Of a stretch of 60,000 nucleotides of DNA, positions 1 to 11,260 are shown in pieces (position 1 is the stretch's first letter; every line of letters begins with the position of its first letter). Origin of the DNA: Antedon mediterranea (lineage: Eukaryota > Echinodermata > Crinoidea > Comatulida > Antedonidae); NCBI RefSeq assembly GCF_964355755.1, contig NC_092673.1, positions 5,649,001-5,709,000 on the forward strand, given 5' to 3'. Both the position numbers and the translations under genes were made by a program. Below the pieces are notes generated by a model that did no database searches, was not told the origin of the DNA, and was given only the letters and a program-made list of their open reading frames with translations.

Positions 1-1048
1 AAAACCCGGTATTTTCCCTGAAAAGTTAGGAGTCTTCCATTTGTTTTGGCCTCACACGATCGATCGAAATGTGGGCGAATTACAGGTGAAAAACAAAAAT
101 ATCAATCCGCGCGCAATGCATTTTGGGATTTATAGCGGGCTGCTATAATTATTAGAATCTACTTATTTTTTACATTTGTCACCGTTTAAAGATGAAAAAA
201 GTTATCGCAATAGGACCATATAGTATTATTTTTACATTAAATATAGTTTGTGATCTTAAATTAGATCTAAAAAACGTAGGGAAGGGGGCTTTAAGTACTT
301 AAGACACAAACAATAAAAAGACAATGTCATTGTTATTCTTATAATAACAAATTAGGCTCTCGCGATAATTTCCTTTTACGAGACATTACGCAGATTTTTA
401 TTGCTATGATATTTTCTTAGACGAGGTTGTAAATAAATTAAGTTGTGTTATGATAGAGTATTAAGTTTTATGTAGTTATGACAAGTACTGTATATGACAT
501 ATTAAATACAAAATCATAACATCCAAACATTTTTTTTACAAGCAATTATCATGTCTAAAACTGGTTATTTTCCAATTAATAGTTAATTATTTTGTAATGA
601 TAATTTATAATGTTAATAATTCTACTTCTTTTGTTTTCTTTCGCCAAACTTGAATTGTAATTTCTTCTCATTTTCATTAACCCAAACAGGGCTCAATTTA
701 TTCAATTTAGACCATAGACCATTCTCTGTTTAATTTCAGACATATCGAAATACATAGGGGGACACCAGTGCCCCCCCCCCCTCTATCCGTCTTGGGACAT
801 CCCTTTTATTAACATGATATAACTAATTATTTATTTGCTAATTATTTTATTTGTTTTCTATTAAATGTTCCTAAAATGTCATTCTTAAATGAAAGTTACA
901 TTTTTGGGATGAAGATAAATTTCTATACAGATGAAGCTATAGAAGGACCGTTGATAAATAATTAGTGAAATAATTCTAATTCTAATCAAGTTTTTTTTTA
1001 TAATGTTTAATGTCAATTTGTTTAATGTATTTTTGTTTGTTTTTGCAG
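1..1048. other. Intron sequence upstream of first visible choline transporter exon
   Basis: No exon was found here. The stretch is AT-rich and ends in a polypyrimidine tract and AG acceptor at 1047-1048. About 707-800 matches a short repeat seen again at 1226-1310 (shared ACATATCGAAATACAT followed by a C-rich run). The exons encoding the first roughly 58 residues of the transporter lie outside the window to the left. Confidence 0.6.
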
Positions 1049-4000
1049 CAACATGGGTTGGTGGTGGATACATCAACGGTACAGCTCAATCCGTGTTTGA
1101 CTCGGGGCTATTATGGGCGCAGGCACCATGGGGATATGCCATCAGTCTTGTACTTGGTAAGTATGTGGTTAAACATGGGCTTGGCATGGATTTGTTTATG
1201 CCTCTCAACAAACAGGGCTAAACCTCTTTAGACCATAGCTTCTGTGGTTAATTTTGGACATATCGAAATACATTGGGAGAACCCCCCTTCTCTCCCATAG
1301 AGACACTTTGAAACAACGAAGGTAAAATATATGTTATGATACAACTTAAGTGGCTGAGCGGTTAACTACTGAGTGACCGAGCAAGTAAGGACAGTGGAAC
1401 CATAATCATTAAGGGTTTGAGGCTCACTCCCTACAAGGTCCTGGTGGTAGAACGAGTCTTCTCGGATCGGATAACGACTATAGACCATAGGTCCAGTGTA
1501 CACATCTGGTTCATGTGCACTTTAAAGAACCTAGTAAATCTCTCAGGACAAGTAGGTGGTTACCCCGGTGTACTAGTTCACATAGCCACTGTCACAAACT
1601 CATCATAGTAATATACTATACACTGGACCCTCTGGGAGAACAGTCTTTGACCGAAAGGCTATGCCCAGTATAAAAAATAAATAATAATAATTAGGGAGAC
1701 ACTTTGTTGGGCCTCAGAGGTGTCCCTTATTTCTACTGTATATGAATTTAGAAAAATAATTTATTGTTTCTGACTGAGTAAGATTGTTTAAATAGTGTGA
1801 TAGAGTTTCGTTGACGCTCAGCAGAAAAAAACAAGGTCACCTAATTGATTACAATCTACTGAGAAAGAAAAATCAATTAATTAGTACAAACTCTTATCAA
1901 GCAAGATTCTATATAAAGATTGAGTTGTAAATGATATGACAGGCTTTCAGGTCTGACTAGTCAATTCAGTTTAAAGCTGCATTCACACTGGGTTTTTATA
2001 ATGGGGATTTTACTATTTAGTTTAAATTTGAGTTCACACTGGGTTTGTTATATGGTGGTTTGACTATTATTCTGTTTAAAGCTGCATTCACACTGGGTTT
2101 GTTTTATGGTGGTTTGACTATTCAGTTTAAAGTTGAGTTCACACTGGGGTTGTTATAGGATGGTTTTACTATTATTTAGTTTAAAGCTGCATTCACACTG
2201 GGTTTGTTATATGGTGGTTTGACTATTCAGTTTAAAGTTGCATTCACACTGGGTTTTTTTAATGGTCGTTTGACTATTCAGTTTAAAGTGAGTTCACACT
2301 GGGTTTGTCATAGGATGGTTTTACTATTATTTAGTTTAAAGCTGCATTCACACTGGGTTTGTTATATGGTGGTTTGACTATTCAGTTTAAAGTTGCATTC
2401 ACACTGGGTTTTTTTAATGGCCATTTGACTATTCAGTTTAAAGTGAGTTCACACATGAGTCTCCCAGTGAAAATTGCAATTTCTTTGATCCTGCCAAACC
2501 ATGACATAGGGCATTGCCTTCCCAGTTTCAACACACTAGTTCCTATACTTTTCATTAATGTACTAAGTTATTTTATTCAAACAAGACCAATGAACTAATG
2601 TCATCCATTGAATTATTATTTTAAATATCTCTGACATTTGTACTATCATATTCAAAATAATTTTATGCAATGTTTAAAATAATAACTATTTCCCATAGCT
2701 AATACGATCCGAGTGGAGTAATTGATCATAGAAATCCATATACGAACTTGGAAACAAATTACCCGTGCGGTTGTAACAAGAGGACCTCTATTGATCCGAA
2801 TGCTAGTTGATATGTAAACCTAGCCAAGTTGCTATAAAGTGTTCTTAACAAATTAGCCTACTTCACAAGGTCACGTGATCCATCAATAGATAAACTGTAC
2901 ATACACAGGTTAACAAGACCTTGTGGAATTTTACCCTTTAATTTGATAAATACAATTAATTAATTGACGTCTCATAAAGACTAAATGACGTCCGTGTTTA
3001 CATTTCTAATTACGCAATTCCTCTGATTGATTTAAACTAATTTAGATCTTAATTCGTGGTTTACGGCACGAACACTATTATGTAAATTATGCAAATTGCT
3101 CTAATGTGATTGTTTCATGCTAATAATCTATTTGGAAAATAACAAATGTACGTGGACAAACCATTTGAAAATTTATAAATTATACAAACTATGCCATTGA
3201 ATCATAATTATACTAATAATCTATATGTTTTATAGAATTTGAAAAAAAACCCAAACAAATGTACTGAAACTATCAAGAAGACCACATGAAAATTAAGAAA
3301 TGTACTCTTTGTAAAATGTTTTTAAAATCATCTGCAGTATGATTTTCATACATACCATTTGGTTAAGATAAGAAAATAAGATTAAGAAAGTGCTCAGTAT
3401 ATTTTCTCAAAATTGTGCGACAAAGAAAATCCTAAACATAGGAGAAACTATAGATTGATAATTATTGGAATACGGTATGCATAATTATACATATATGGTT
3501 TTTAAAATTTAAACAGATTGCAAGGAAATCTCATCTTTAGTCTTAAAGCTCTGCCTATACTATCAAATGTGACAAAAAATGTGATATGCCCAAATATGGA
3601 CATAGTGATGTCATATCACTACCATATTTGGGCATATCACTGCCATTTATAGGGTACATCACACTTTTTTTTAAAAACTAGTTTGATAGTGTAGACAGGG
3701 ACTCGGGCATACCTACATACAGATTTATGTTATGTTTCAACCTCGCATATAAGTAGGCTATAGTTAGAGGCTTATAATAATAAATAGTAATAATACAATT
3801 AATGTCCAAGTAGCCATACGTCATTTCTAGATGTCCATTATCTCGTTGGCAACTGTGATTTTTTTTTTAGACTTGCAAATAATACTTGAGAAATACATTA
3901 TGAATATTTATGACGTCAAAACAGTTGTCTAATTTTGTGAGATGTGTATTCTTAATATCTTATTTATAAAGTAGACAACTAGCTAGAGTAATAAATAGTA

Positions 4001-7000
4001 ACTTAATACATTGTTCAATTACCAATTTTTTGCTTTTGAAACTAAATGTTTTATTATATAAATTATTTATGCATTAGTATAGATAATTAAAATAACTTAA
4101 GCTCTATGGCAGTGATATTACCAAATATGGTTGTGATATGGCATCATCATATCCATATATGGGAACATCACATTTCTTTGTCACATAAAGTTTAATAGTA
4201 TAGACAGAGATTTAGAGACCATCACAGTTATTCTACTGCAGTAAATACATTTTGTTTAGGTTCGTTAACCTGTTTAATTATTGAGCAAGTTTTTTTGAGA
4301 AATCACATAGTTTTGTAGTGAATCCCATAAAATAAAATCATACGTTGTCATATAGGTCCCTTAATAATAAATAAATATTGCTTACATAATAAATAGTAGA
4401 TTAAAGTTTGGCTGAATTAATTCAAAATAATTCAATACAGTTACAGTAACACACTATAATCAATAACAATAACAAATAGTAAACTTTTTTAAAGCAGAAA
4501 TAATTTCAGAAAAGTAATCTTATTTAAAATATATTTGCAAGTAGGCTATGACTGCAGGCTTGTAATAAATAGTGATTTAATAAGGTTATATTGGCTGTAC
4601 TTAATTATTACTACTATCTAGGATACTTAGTATCTGATGTGATGGTTATAAATATTTTGATGAAAACTTTTCATAGTATTGATGAAATCAATTTGGAATA
4701 TATATTGTAAGACATTGATAATTATGATAACTATTATGATGATTATTTCATATTGTAAGTTGTTATTATTATAAATTAAGGACCAAAATTGAATCATTCT
4801 TTTTGGCTGTAGAACATCGTCAGTGGAATCTCCACAATAAAATTATCCTTTTGACCTTTACAAACGAGAAATGTATATTTTAATTCTGTTTATTCTGGAA
4901 AATGACCCGTGGTAACGTTTGTGTACTAGTTCGCATGTAATGTACGAGTGCATACTAAGTAACTACCGCGTTCTAGTGCATACTAAGTAACGACCTCGTA
5001 AATCGAGTTGTGTGCTACGCCACCTGTTTACGCAGTGGATGATATTAGTCGTCGTTCCCTCGAGGTAAATTGCACGTGGTTGTAAATTACGAACGAGTAA
5101 ATAAAATGAGGATTTGTAATAAAGAAAGAAAATATTTGGAAGGTGTAAATGAAGATTAAATTTATTTTGAATGCTATGGGAAGTCTGCCAATGCATCGTA
5201 AATCATATAGATTGTTGTTAAGAAACTAGTTTCTGCAATTTTATTCATTATGAATATTTACCTATTAATCATTTATTCACAATAAATGCTAATAATTTCT
5301 TTTATGTTTTTTCGGTTTTATAAAAATTATCCCGGATGTCGTATCAATGTCAGTAGGATTTAAACTCTGACCCCGTGCCACTCCAACCACTTAGATTGAT
5401 CACCATCTATAGAATGTACCTGTCAATATATTTTGTGTACATTTATTTTGTAATGGTGAAATTTGTAATAAATCATTTGAAATGAATAAAGTTGTTTTCA
5501 GTTGACACGTTTTATTTATCAGCAAATAAATAATATTAATCGGACTACATAATTTGTTTGCTGTCAAAATTCTGTAATCTGTTGCTAGTGTAAATCATGA
5601 TATTTGGTATCTTAATATTAACTTAACTGTGTTAATTTTTTAAAATATAAATGATACAAAAGAATAAAGAAATAGTAAATGTGTCTATATTTGCATCAGT
5701 AGAACCCCTATTAATGGGCAGGGCCCACGAAAGTGTCCTCTTGATATAGTCTATATAGTATACATCATGATATTTGGTGTCTTAATATTAACTCAACTAT
5801 CTTTATTTTTTTAAATATAAATGATACAAAAGAATAAAGAAATAATATAAAGTGCCTATATCAGGCCTTTTCTAAACTGCCCTTGAGGAGTGTGATTTAC
5901 AACACACTTCAATTTGGTAAACTTCTACACACCAAAATACAAACAGCACACCTACAACATCCCTAATTTATTGAGGAGTGCAATTTGTAACACACCTATA
6001 ATTATCAAAAGACAAGGTCTGATATATTGTACAACCCTATTAAGGGGATACTGTACCTTCGGGACCCAGGAAATATCCTTATAGAGGTTTGCTGTAGTAT
6101 TAAAACATATTTCCCTTCATTTGTTTCACAGAAAAGTGTTCCTAAATAGAGGTAGTATCCTAAAGTACCTTACTGAATGTCAATTTCAAAGGATTAATAT
6201 TAATTTTGTTCTTTTTTGATAGGTGGACTATTATTTGCCAAGAAGATGCGAGAACAGGGATATGTGACCATGCTGGATCCTTTCCAACAAAAGTATGGAG
6301 AAAGGATGGGAGGTCTTCTGTTCTTGCCAGCACTGTCTGGAGAGGTGTTTTGGTCGGCGGCCATCTTGTCTTCGCTAGGTAATTATGCAAATATGTTGCA
6401 TTAAAGTATTACTGCTACTTCTATCGTAACACAGCACCCTTTTCACTACTTTGAACTAATTTTCAGTCTTTTTTATGTTTCATTTTGGTACAAATTGTTT
6501 AGGTAATCAATCAAATAAACATTTCTCTTTTCTCAGTGGTAATAATATATATAATAGTTAATGTGAGCAAATTTAGAGGGCGAAAGGTTGAAAGATGCGC
6601 CCTTTGATCATCTTCTGATAAATGATCTTGCTATTTCCTTGACGAAAAATAATATAAAACACAATATTCACTCATTGTAACCTGAACTTAATTATAATTA
6701 GTCATAATCATGAAAAAAAAAATCGAATCATAAATGACTTTCTTCTTTGCAGAAATATAATCAGTGAATTTATTATTTTTTTGAAACTTTATTATATGCT
6801 CAATAATAATTACAATTAATAATGAAATAGGCTAATATAAAAAATGTCAATTATGTAAAACCAATTCAGTGATCAGAAATAATTTGTATTATGACTTCTT
6901 CATACTGTTTGTTTATTATTGTTTTTTTATATATTTAGGCAAATTGCCAAGGATAACAATAATCAAATTCATTCACTATCCAGTTCACAACACAAACATA

Positions 7001-10000
7001 CACAAGATGCTCTACATAAACTAAATTACAAGGCTTTAGGAGTGGAGTTGTAATTTGTCATTAGAAAAAATCCTGAAATATTACAGGACTTGAACCCAGG
7101 ACCCTTGGATTGGTAGCCAAGCATCATAACCACCAAGCCACAACTCTACTCCAAAACCACAACTCCACTCCAACAGATGAAAATATTATATAATTTTTTC
7201 TTTTGAACTTAAATTCACTTATTATTTTCAGGAGCAACTGTGAGTGTCATATTGGAAATCAACCTGGAGTTGGCCGTCATCATCTCTGCGTGTATTGCGG
7301 TATTTTACACGCTATTTGGCGGCCTCTATTCAGTGGCTTACACCGACGTTGTACAGCTTATTTGTATATTTATAGGACTGGTAAGGTTTTTTTTTATTTT
7401 TGACATATCTTAATTTTGGATTTATTTGATCTCTACTGGATTAATTGTAAAGGAGTTGCAAAACTCATTCTTTTTTCTCTGTCTACACTATCAAACTAGT
7501 TTGACAAAAAAAATGTGTGATGTACCCAAATATGATAGTGATATGTCATCATGTCCATATATGGGCGCATCACATTTTTGTCACAAAGTTTGATTATGTC
7601 TACACTATCAAAGTTTATGTGACAAAAAAATGTGATGTGCCCATATATGGACATGATGATGTCATATCACTATCATATTTGGGCATGTCATTACCATATT
7701 TGAGCACATCACATTTTTTTTGTCAAAAATAGTTTGATAGTGTAGACAGAGCATTAGAAATCAAACTTGTTTTACCATTGTTTAATGATATCTAATAATT
7801 GTTAATTTTTCTGTTGTTAAAACCATTAACATGTTTTTTTGTGTTTCGCGTTTACTTGAATTTACTTCTAATTGATTTATATTCTGTATTGTTTACCAAG
7901 CGTGTAAATAGTTTACATTTCTTAGTGGCGTATATTGATTCTCTTTCCTGTAAACACATTTAGAGAACTGAAAATATTAGAAGAGTTCACTAAGGAATGA
8001 AATAAGATTATGAAAGATATTATAATTATTTGAAGCTCTGTCTACACTATCAAACTAGTTTGACAAAAAAAAGTGGGATGTGCCCAAATATGGTAGTGAT
8101 ATGACATCATCATGTCCATGTATGGGCACATCACATTTTTTTGTCACAAAGTTTGATACCGAGACAGAGCTTAAAACATTGAATCTAATGAGGTAAATGT
8201 CAATCCATGGCAAAGTCTCCAGTATATTGTTTGTCCCAAGTTTTATAGACTTCAGGAAAGCAGAGTAGAAAATAAAAAACATGATATTAAAATTTGAAAT
8301 TGCCTAAAGATAATTTTGTATTATGCTAAAGTAAATCAGTATTGACATGCATTTTTTTGGTATACAATATTCTGGTGTTCATTATCAAATTTTATTAAGG
8401 ATGATAATTTATAATTAGTGAACACAAATCAAGTTTCACTTATTAAGGCTAAATCTGAAGAAATTAATCTTTTTTTTAAATGTTTGTATTAAATGAATTA
8501 GACATTTATTTTCTTCTTCTTCTTTCTATTTACAGTGGATATGTCTTCCATTTTCTTTAACAAGTGAGTATGTAGAACCAATTGTGGACACAAGCACTGG
8601 TTGGCTTGGAGAATGGGACAGCAAATTTACCGGTGTTTGGATTGATTACGCTTTACTATTGGTAATTATTTTTTATTGTTCCAAAAGCTGTGTGCATCTT
8701 TTACGAGAAAAACTGGGGATGTGCTGTAACATTTAGGCAATAAGAATATTACAGACTTGTTTCTAGCATTTCAAACAAGGTGTCCCCTTTATAGGTAGGA
8801 GCAGTAGAACCTTGTGACCAAAAAAGTCTTCTCAAAAGGGTCTTTCATGCCTGTTTCGGCATGGTTTCGGGCCGGCAGCAAACCAAAGCGAACCTCAATG
8901 TCTTTTTTTCACGCAGCTACTCGCATACCGATTAGCGCATAGCCATGTGGAGCGTCTTGAGAGAGATGTGAAAGACACTTAAATAGGGCTCCTCTCAAGG
9001 GGTCTGTAGTGTTTGTAGTGCTTGTTTGTTTCACATGAAAGTGTCCCCTTTTAAAGTGGTTTCTCCGCAAGAGGGATTCTACTTTATATTGTTTATAAGT
9101 AATGCATTATGAGTCAATTCAATTTGTTCCGAATTTTACAATACCAACAATAACACATACATCACACATACTAGACTCCTACAGCAAAACTCAATCGCTT
9201 TGGATTAGACGTCGCTGCAGTCTATAGGGTAAATGATTTATATGTATTGCTTTTGCAGATGTTTGGTGGTATTCCATGGCAAGTATACTTTCAACGTGTC
9301 CTGTCATCAAAAACTGCTGCAAGAGCTCAGATTTTATCGTTTGTAGCTGCGTTTGGTTGCATCGTCATGGCAATCCCATCCGTCCTGGTAGGAGCAGTTG
9401 CCAGAGGAACAGGTTTGTATTACGTTATTCAATAATAAATGCTGGGTTTTTGGCGCCATTTGTCCTAATTTAGATTTATAAACAATTATTAGCCAAGCTA
9501 GTATAAAGCTCTGTCTGCAGTATACTATCCAAATGTGTGATGTGCCCAAATATGGCAGTGATCTTAAGTATGGTAGTGATGACATCATCATGTCCATATA
9601 TGGGCCCATCACATAAAGTTTGACAAGGCTAGTCCTGTCTACACTATCAAACTAGTTTAACAAAAAAAAGTATGATGTACCCAAATGTAGTGTAGACAGA
9701 GCTTAAGCTTTCACAATGTAGAGTGAAATGTTAGTGCATGTGATTAATTACTATATTAAGTTAAGAATGCTGTCAGTCTTACTATATTTTCTTTGCTTTT
9801 TTAAAGGCTAACACGTCTACTTCTGCTATTGTAATATATGCCTAAATGTCTTATTAATTTTTTGTCTCAAATCTCACTAGATTGGAATATGACAGATTAT
9901 GGCAAAGATGTAACGAACAGTAACATTGTCCTTCCACTTGTTTTGCAATATCTTACACCACCATTCATCTCGTTCATCGGTTTGGGGGCGGTGTCCGCTG

Positions 10001-11212
10001 CGGTCATGTCCTCTGCTGATTCGTCCATCTTGTCTGCCAGTTCAATGTTTGCTCGCAATGTCTACAAACTTATTTTTAGACAAAAGGTATGTATTATGGA
10101 GAGTAGAATTCTTCCTTTAAGACACCAATTAACCAACACCTATTAAGGGGACACCCCTAGTATAGGGAAATTAAGTTTGGGTTACGAATGGTGTTGCCTT
10201 AATAGGGGTTCTGTATTGCTTAAATATATTTCTGCTGGGTGCAATTAGATTTGTGAAATCAAAATGAATAATGAATCACTTGCTGTGATGGTATAAGAAT
10301 TTCATGAAGTATGGCTGCTATGCATGTAATAATATTGCTATTTAAATAATGACTATGTATTGCATAGCAACAAAAGATGAACATTATTCGTCCATTGGAG
10401 TAAATTCTAGTAATTTTCAACTGATATTTTACCTACATACTCAGAAGTGACTGTTATACTAAACACTAAGGTTGAAAATTAGAAAGGCAGGTGTGATTAT
10501 AAAATTATTGAGAAACAAATAATTAACAGTTTTTTTTTTTTTTTTGCAGGCTAGTGAACGCGAGATATTGTGGGTGATGCGTATAGCTATTTTTGGAATG
10601 GGAATTTTATCCACTATTTTGTCCCTCACTATAAACTCAATCTACGGACTATGGTACCTTTGTTCTGATTTTGTTTATGTGGTCCTATTTCCACAACTTT
10701 TCTGTGTTATCTATTTCGAATTCTGTAACACTTACGGCTCTCTTGCCGGTTATATAATCGGTTTGTTTTTAAGACTCGGTGGCGGGGAACCTCTGCTTGG
10801 CCTCAAACCGTTCATTAAGTATCCATACTACGATGAGGTAGACGGACAGCTGTTTCCGTTTCGTACGTTCTGTATGATTATATCATTCATCTCGATTTTA
10901 AGTGTTTCCCATATATCCAGATGTATACTGATGGGTGTTGATAGAAAATGGGATGTGTTCCTGTGCGTCACGAACATTCCAGAGTCAACCAAGTACAGCA
11001 TGGATGATCCCGTGGAGCTGGATAGCAAAGAAACAAAAGGTGAGATGGGTGAATTGATACCGGTAGGGGTCAAAGATTACGGGTCGCGTTACCACGAACA
11101 TCTGGAGGTCGGCAAACTCGGCCTTCCAGATTCAAGTTCCAAAGAACCACTGAAAAGTGACTTTCCTGTCACGCCAGATCATTCAACCGTTGATTCCTAT
11201 TTTAATGAGTGA
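1049..11212 (+). CDS. SLC5A7: High-affinity choline transporter (CHT1), 5'-partial, seven exons
   Basis: Sodium- and chloride-dependent choline uptake into cholinergic nerve endings, the step that limits acetylcholine synthesis; a plasma membrane and vesicle protein of the SLC5 family. Exons: 1049-1156, 6223-6378, 7232-7380, 8536-8661, 9259-9412, 9881-10086, 10550-11212, all GT-AG with matching phases, giving 520 residues plus stop. Recognised by collinear family motifs: [82 protein letters not shown] and [15 protein letters not shown]. The N-terminal first helix is missing because its exons lie left of the window. The cytoplasmic tail is divergent and holds an acidic dileucine-type EMGELI. 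Identification is firm; the tail has an alternative form, described separately. Confidence 0.96.
1226..1310 (+). repeat. Short dispersed repeat, second copy
   Basis: Shares the order GACCATAG, TTAATTT, ACATATCGAAATACAT and a C-rich run with 707-800. Family unknown. Confidence 0.4.
1348..1680 (+). repeat. tRNA-derived SINE, family 1, copy 1
   Basis: Starts with an A-box-like segment (GTGGCTGAGCGGTTA) and has a B-box-like GGTTTGAGGCTC about 70 bases on, followed by a non-tRNA body that recurs at 52467-52790 and an A/T-rich tail. This is the layout of an RNA polymerase III transcribed SINE. The 63-residue open frame across it is incidental. Confidence 0.7.
1970..2455 (+). repeat. Minisatellite, 51-54 bp unit, about 9.5 copies
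   Basis: Each copy begins TTTAAAG, contains TTCACACTGGGTTT and ends TTTGACTATTCAG or TTTTACTATTATTTAG. Units 5-7 and 8-10 are nearly identical as triplets, so there is a roughly 155-bp higher-order period. It lies in a choline transporter intron. The open frame at 2359-2598 is a by-product. Confidence 0.9.
2456..3543. other. Intronic sequence, nothing recognised
   Basis: AT-rich unique-looking sequence between the minisatellite and the first MITE. No exon of the transporter is expected here, because the flanking exons join in phase, and none was found. Confidence 0.5.
3544..3704. mobile_element. MITE copy 1 (CArG-box family)
   Basis: Ends resemble AGCTCTG(T/C)CTACACTATCAAA and its inverse. 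The interior carries CCAAATATGG and CCATATTTGG (both fit CC(A/T)6GG) and TGATGTCATATC. Non-autonomous; no coding frame. Confidence 0.8.
4097..4214. mobile_element. MITE copy 2 (CArG-box family), left end eroded
   Basis: TTAAGCTCT at the left, then CCAAATATGG and CCATATATGG, and TAATAGTATAGACAGAGA at the right. The left inverted repeat is shortened. Confidence 0.7.
4215..5587. other. Intronic sequence, nothing recognised
   Basis: AT-rich. The 77-codon frame at 4963-5196 on the minus strand shows no family motif and lies inside the transporter intron; it is not called as a gene. Confidence 0.5.
5588..5862 (+). repeat. Direct duplication of about 105 bp
   Basis: 5588-5693 and 5758-5862 share CATGATATTTGGTRTCTTAA and AATGATACAAAAGAATAAAG with few differences. 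Between them lies a piece of the AGAACCCCTATTAA/GGGGACAC repeat family that is also present near 6030, 8776-9092 and 10125-10235. Confidence 0.7.
6990..7147 (-). repeat. tRNA-derived SINE, family 2, copy 1
   Basis: On the minus strand an A-box-like TGGCTTGGTGGTTATGATGC and a B-box GGGTTCAAGTCC are spaced as in a tRNA gene, followed by a body shared with 54540-54716. It lies in a transporter intron. Confidence 0.75.
7477..7597. mobile_element. MITE copy 3a (CArG-box family)
   Basis: CTCTGTCTACACTATCAAAC at the left and CCATATATGG inside. Its right inverted repeat is replaced by the next copy, so two elements lie head to tail. Confidence 0.75.
7598..7754. mobile_element. MITE copy 3b (CArG-box family)
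   Basis: Begins TGTCTACACTATCAAAG and ends TTTGATAGTGTAGACAGAGC. It contains CCATATATGG and TGATGTCATATC. Inserted against or fused with copy 3a. Confidence 0.8.
8032..8172. mobile_element. MITE copy 4 (CArG-box family)
   Basis: Complete ends AAGCTCTGTCTACACTATCA and GAGACAGAGCTT, with CCAAATATGG inside and a one-base-changed CCATGTATGG. The frame at 8055-8282 is a shadow. Confidence 0.85.
8776..9092. repeat. Repeat with GGTGTCCCCTTTA / AGTGTCCCCTTTTAAA ends
   Basis: A composite of the AGTAGAACC/GTGTCCCCTTTA family with an internal segment around 8893-8980 (CATACCGATTAGCGCATAGC) that also occurs at 14389-14470. No coding frame is evident. Confidence 0.5.
9504..9705. mobile_element. MITE copies 5a/5b, rearranged (CArG-box family)
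   Basis: Two partial copies are fused: one from TAAAGCTCTGTCTGCAG with CCAAATATGG and CCATATATGG inside, and one from CTGTCTACACTATCAAAC ending GTAGTGTAGACAGAGCTTA. Confidence 0.75.
10125..10235. repeat. Repeat of the AGGGGACAC/TAATAGGGGTTCTGT family
   Basis: CTATTAAGGGGACACCCCTA and CTTAATAGGGGTTCTGTA recall pieces at 5698, 6030 and 8776-9092. Likely an eroded small element inside the last transporter intron. Confidence 0.45.
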
Positions 11213-11254
11213 AGTCATTTTATCTTCAAATGTAATGTTTATTTAAATCTATAT

Positions 11255-11260
11255 AATAAA
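11255..11260 (+). promoter_or_regulatory. Polyadenylation signal AATAAA of choline transporter
   Basis: AATAAA lies 43 bases after the stop codon of the long terminal exon. This fits a short 3' UTR for the isoform that reads through the internal donor at 11040. Confidence 0.6.

Noticed and set aside
2359-2598. 79-codon frame over the minisatellite end
   Set aside because: Produced by the repeat; no homology and no exon signals.
10828-11073. Minus-strand 81-codon frame opposite the choline transporter
   Set aside because: Shadow of the well-supported plus-strand exon.
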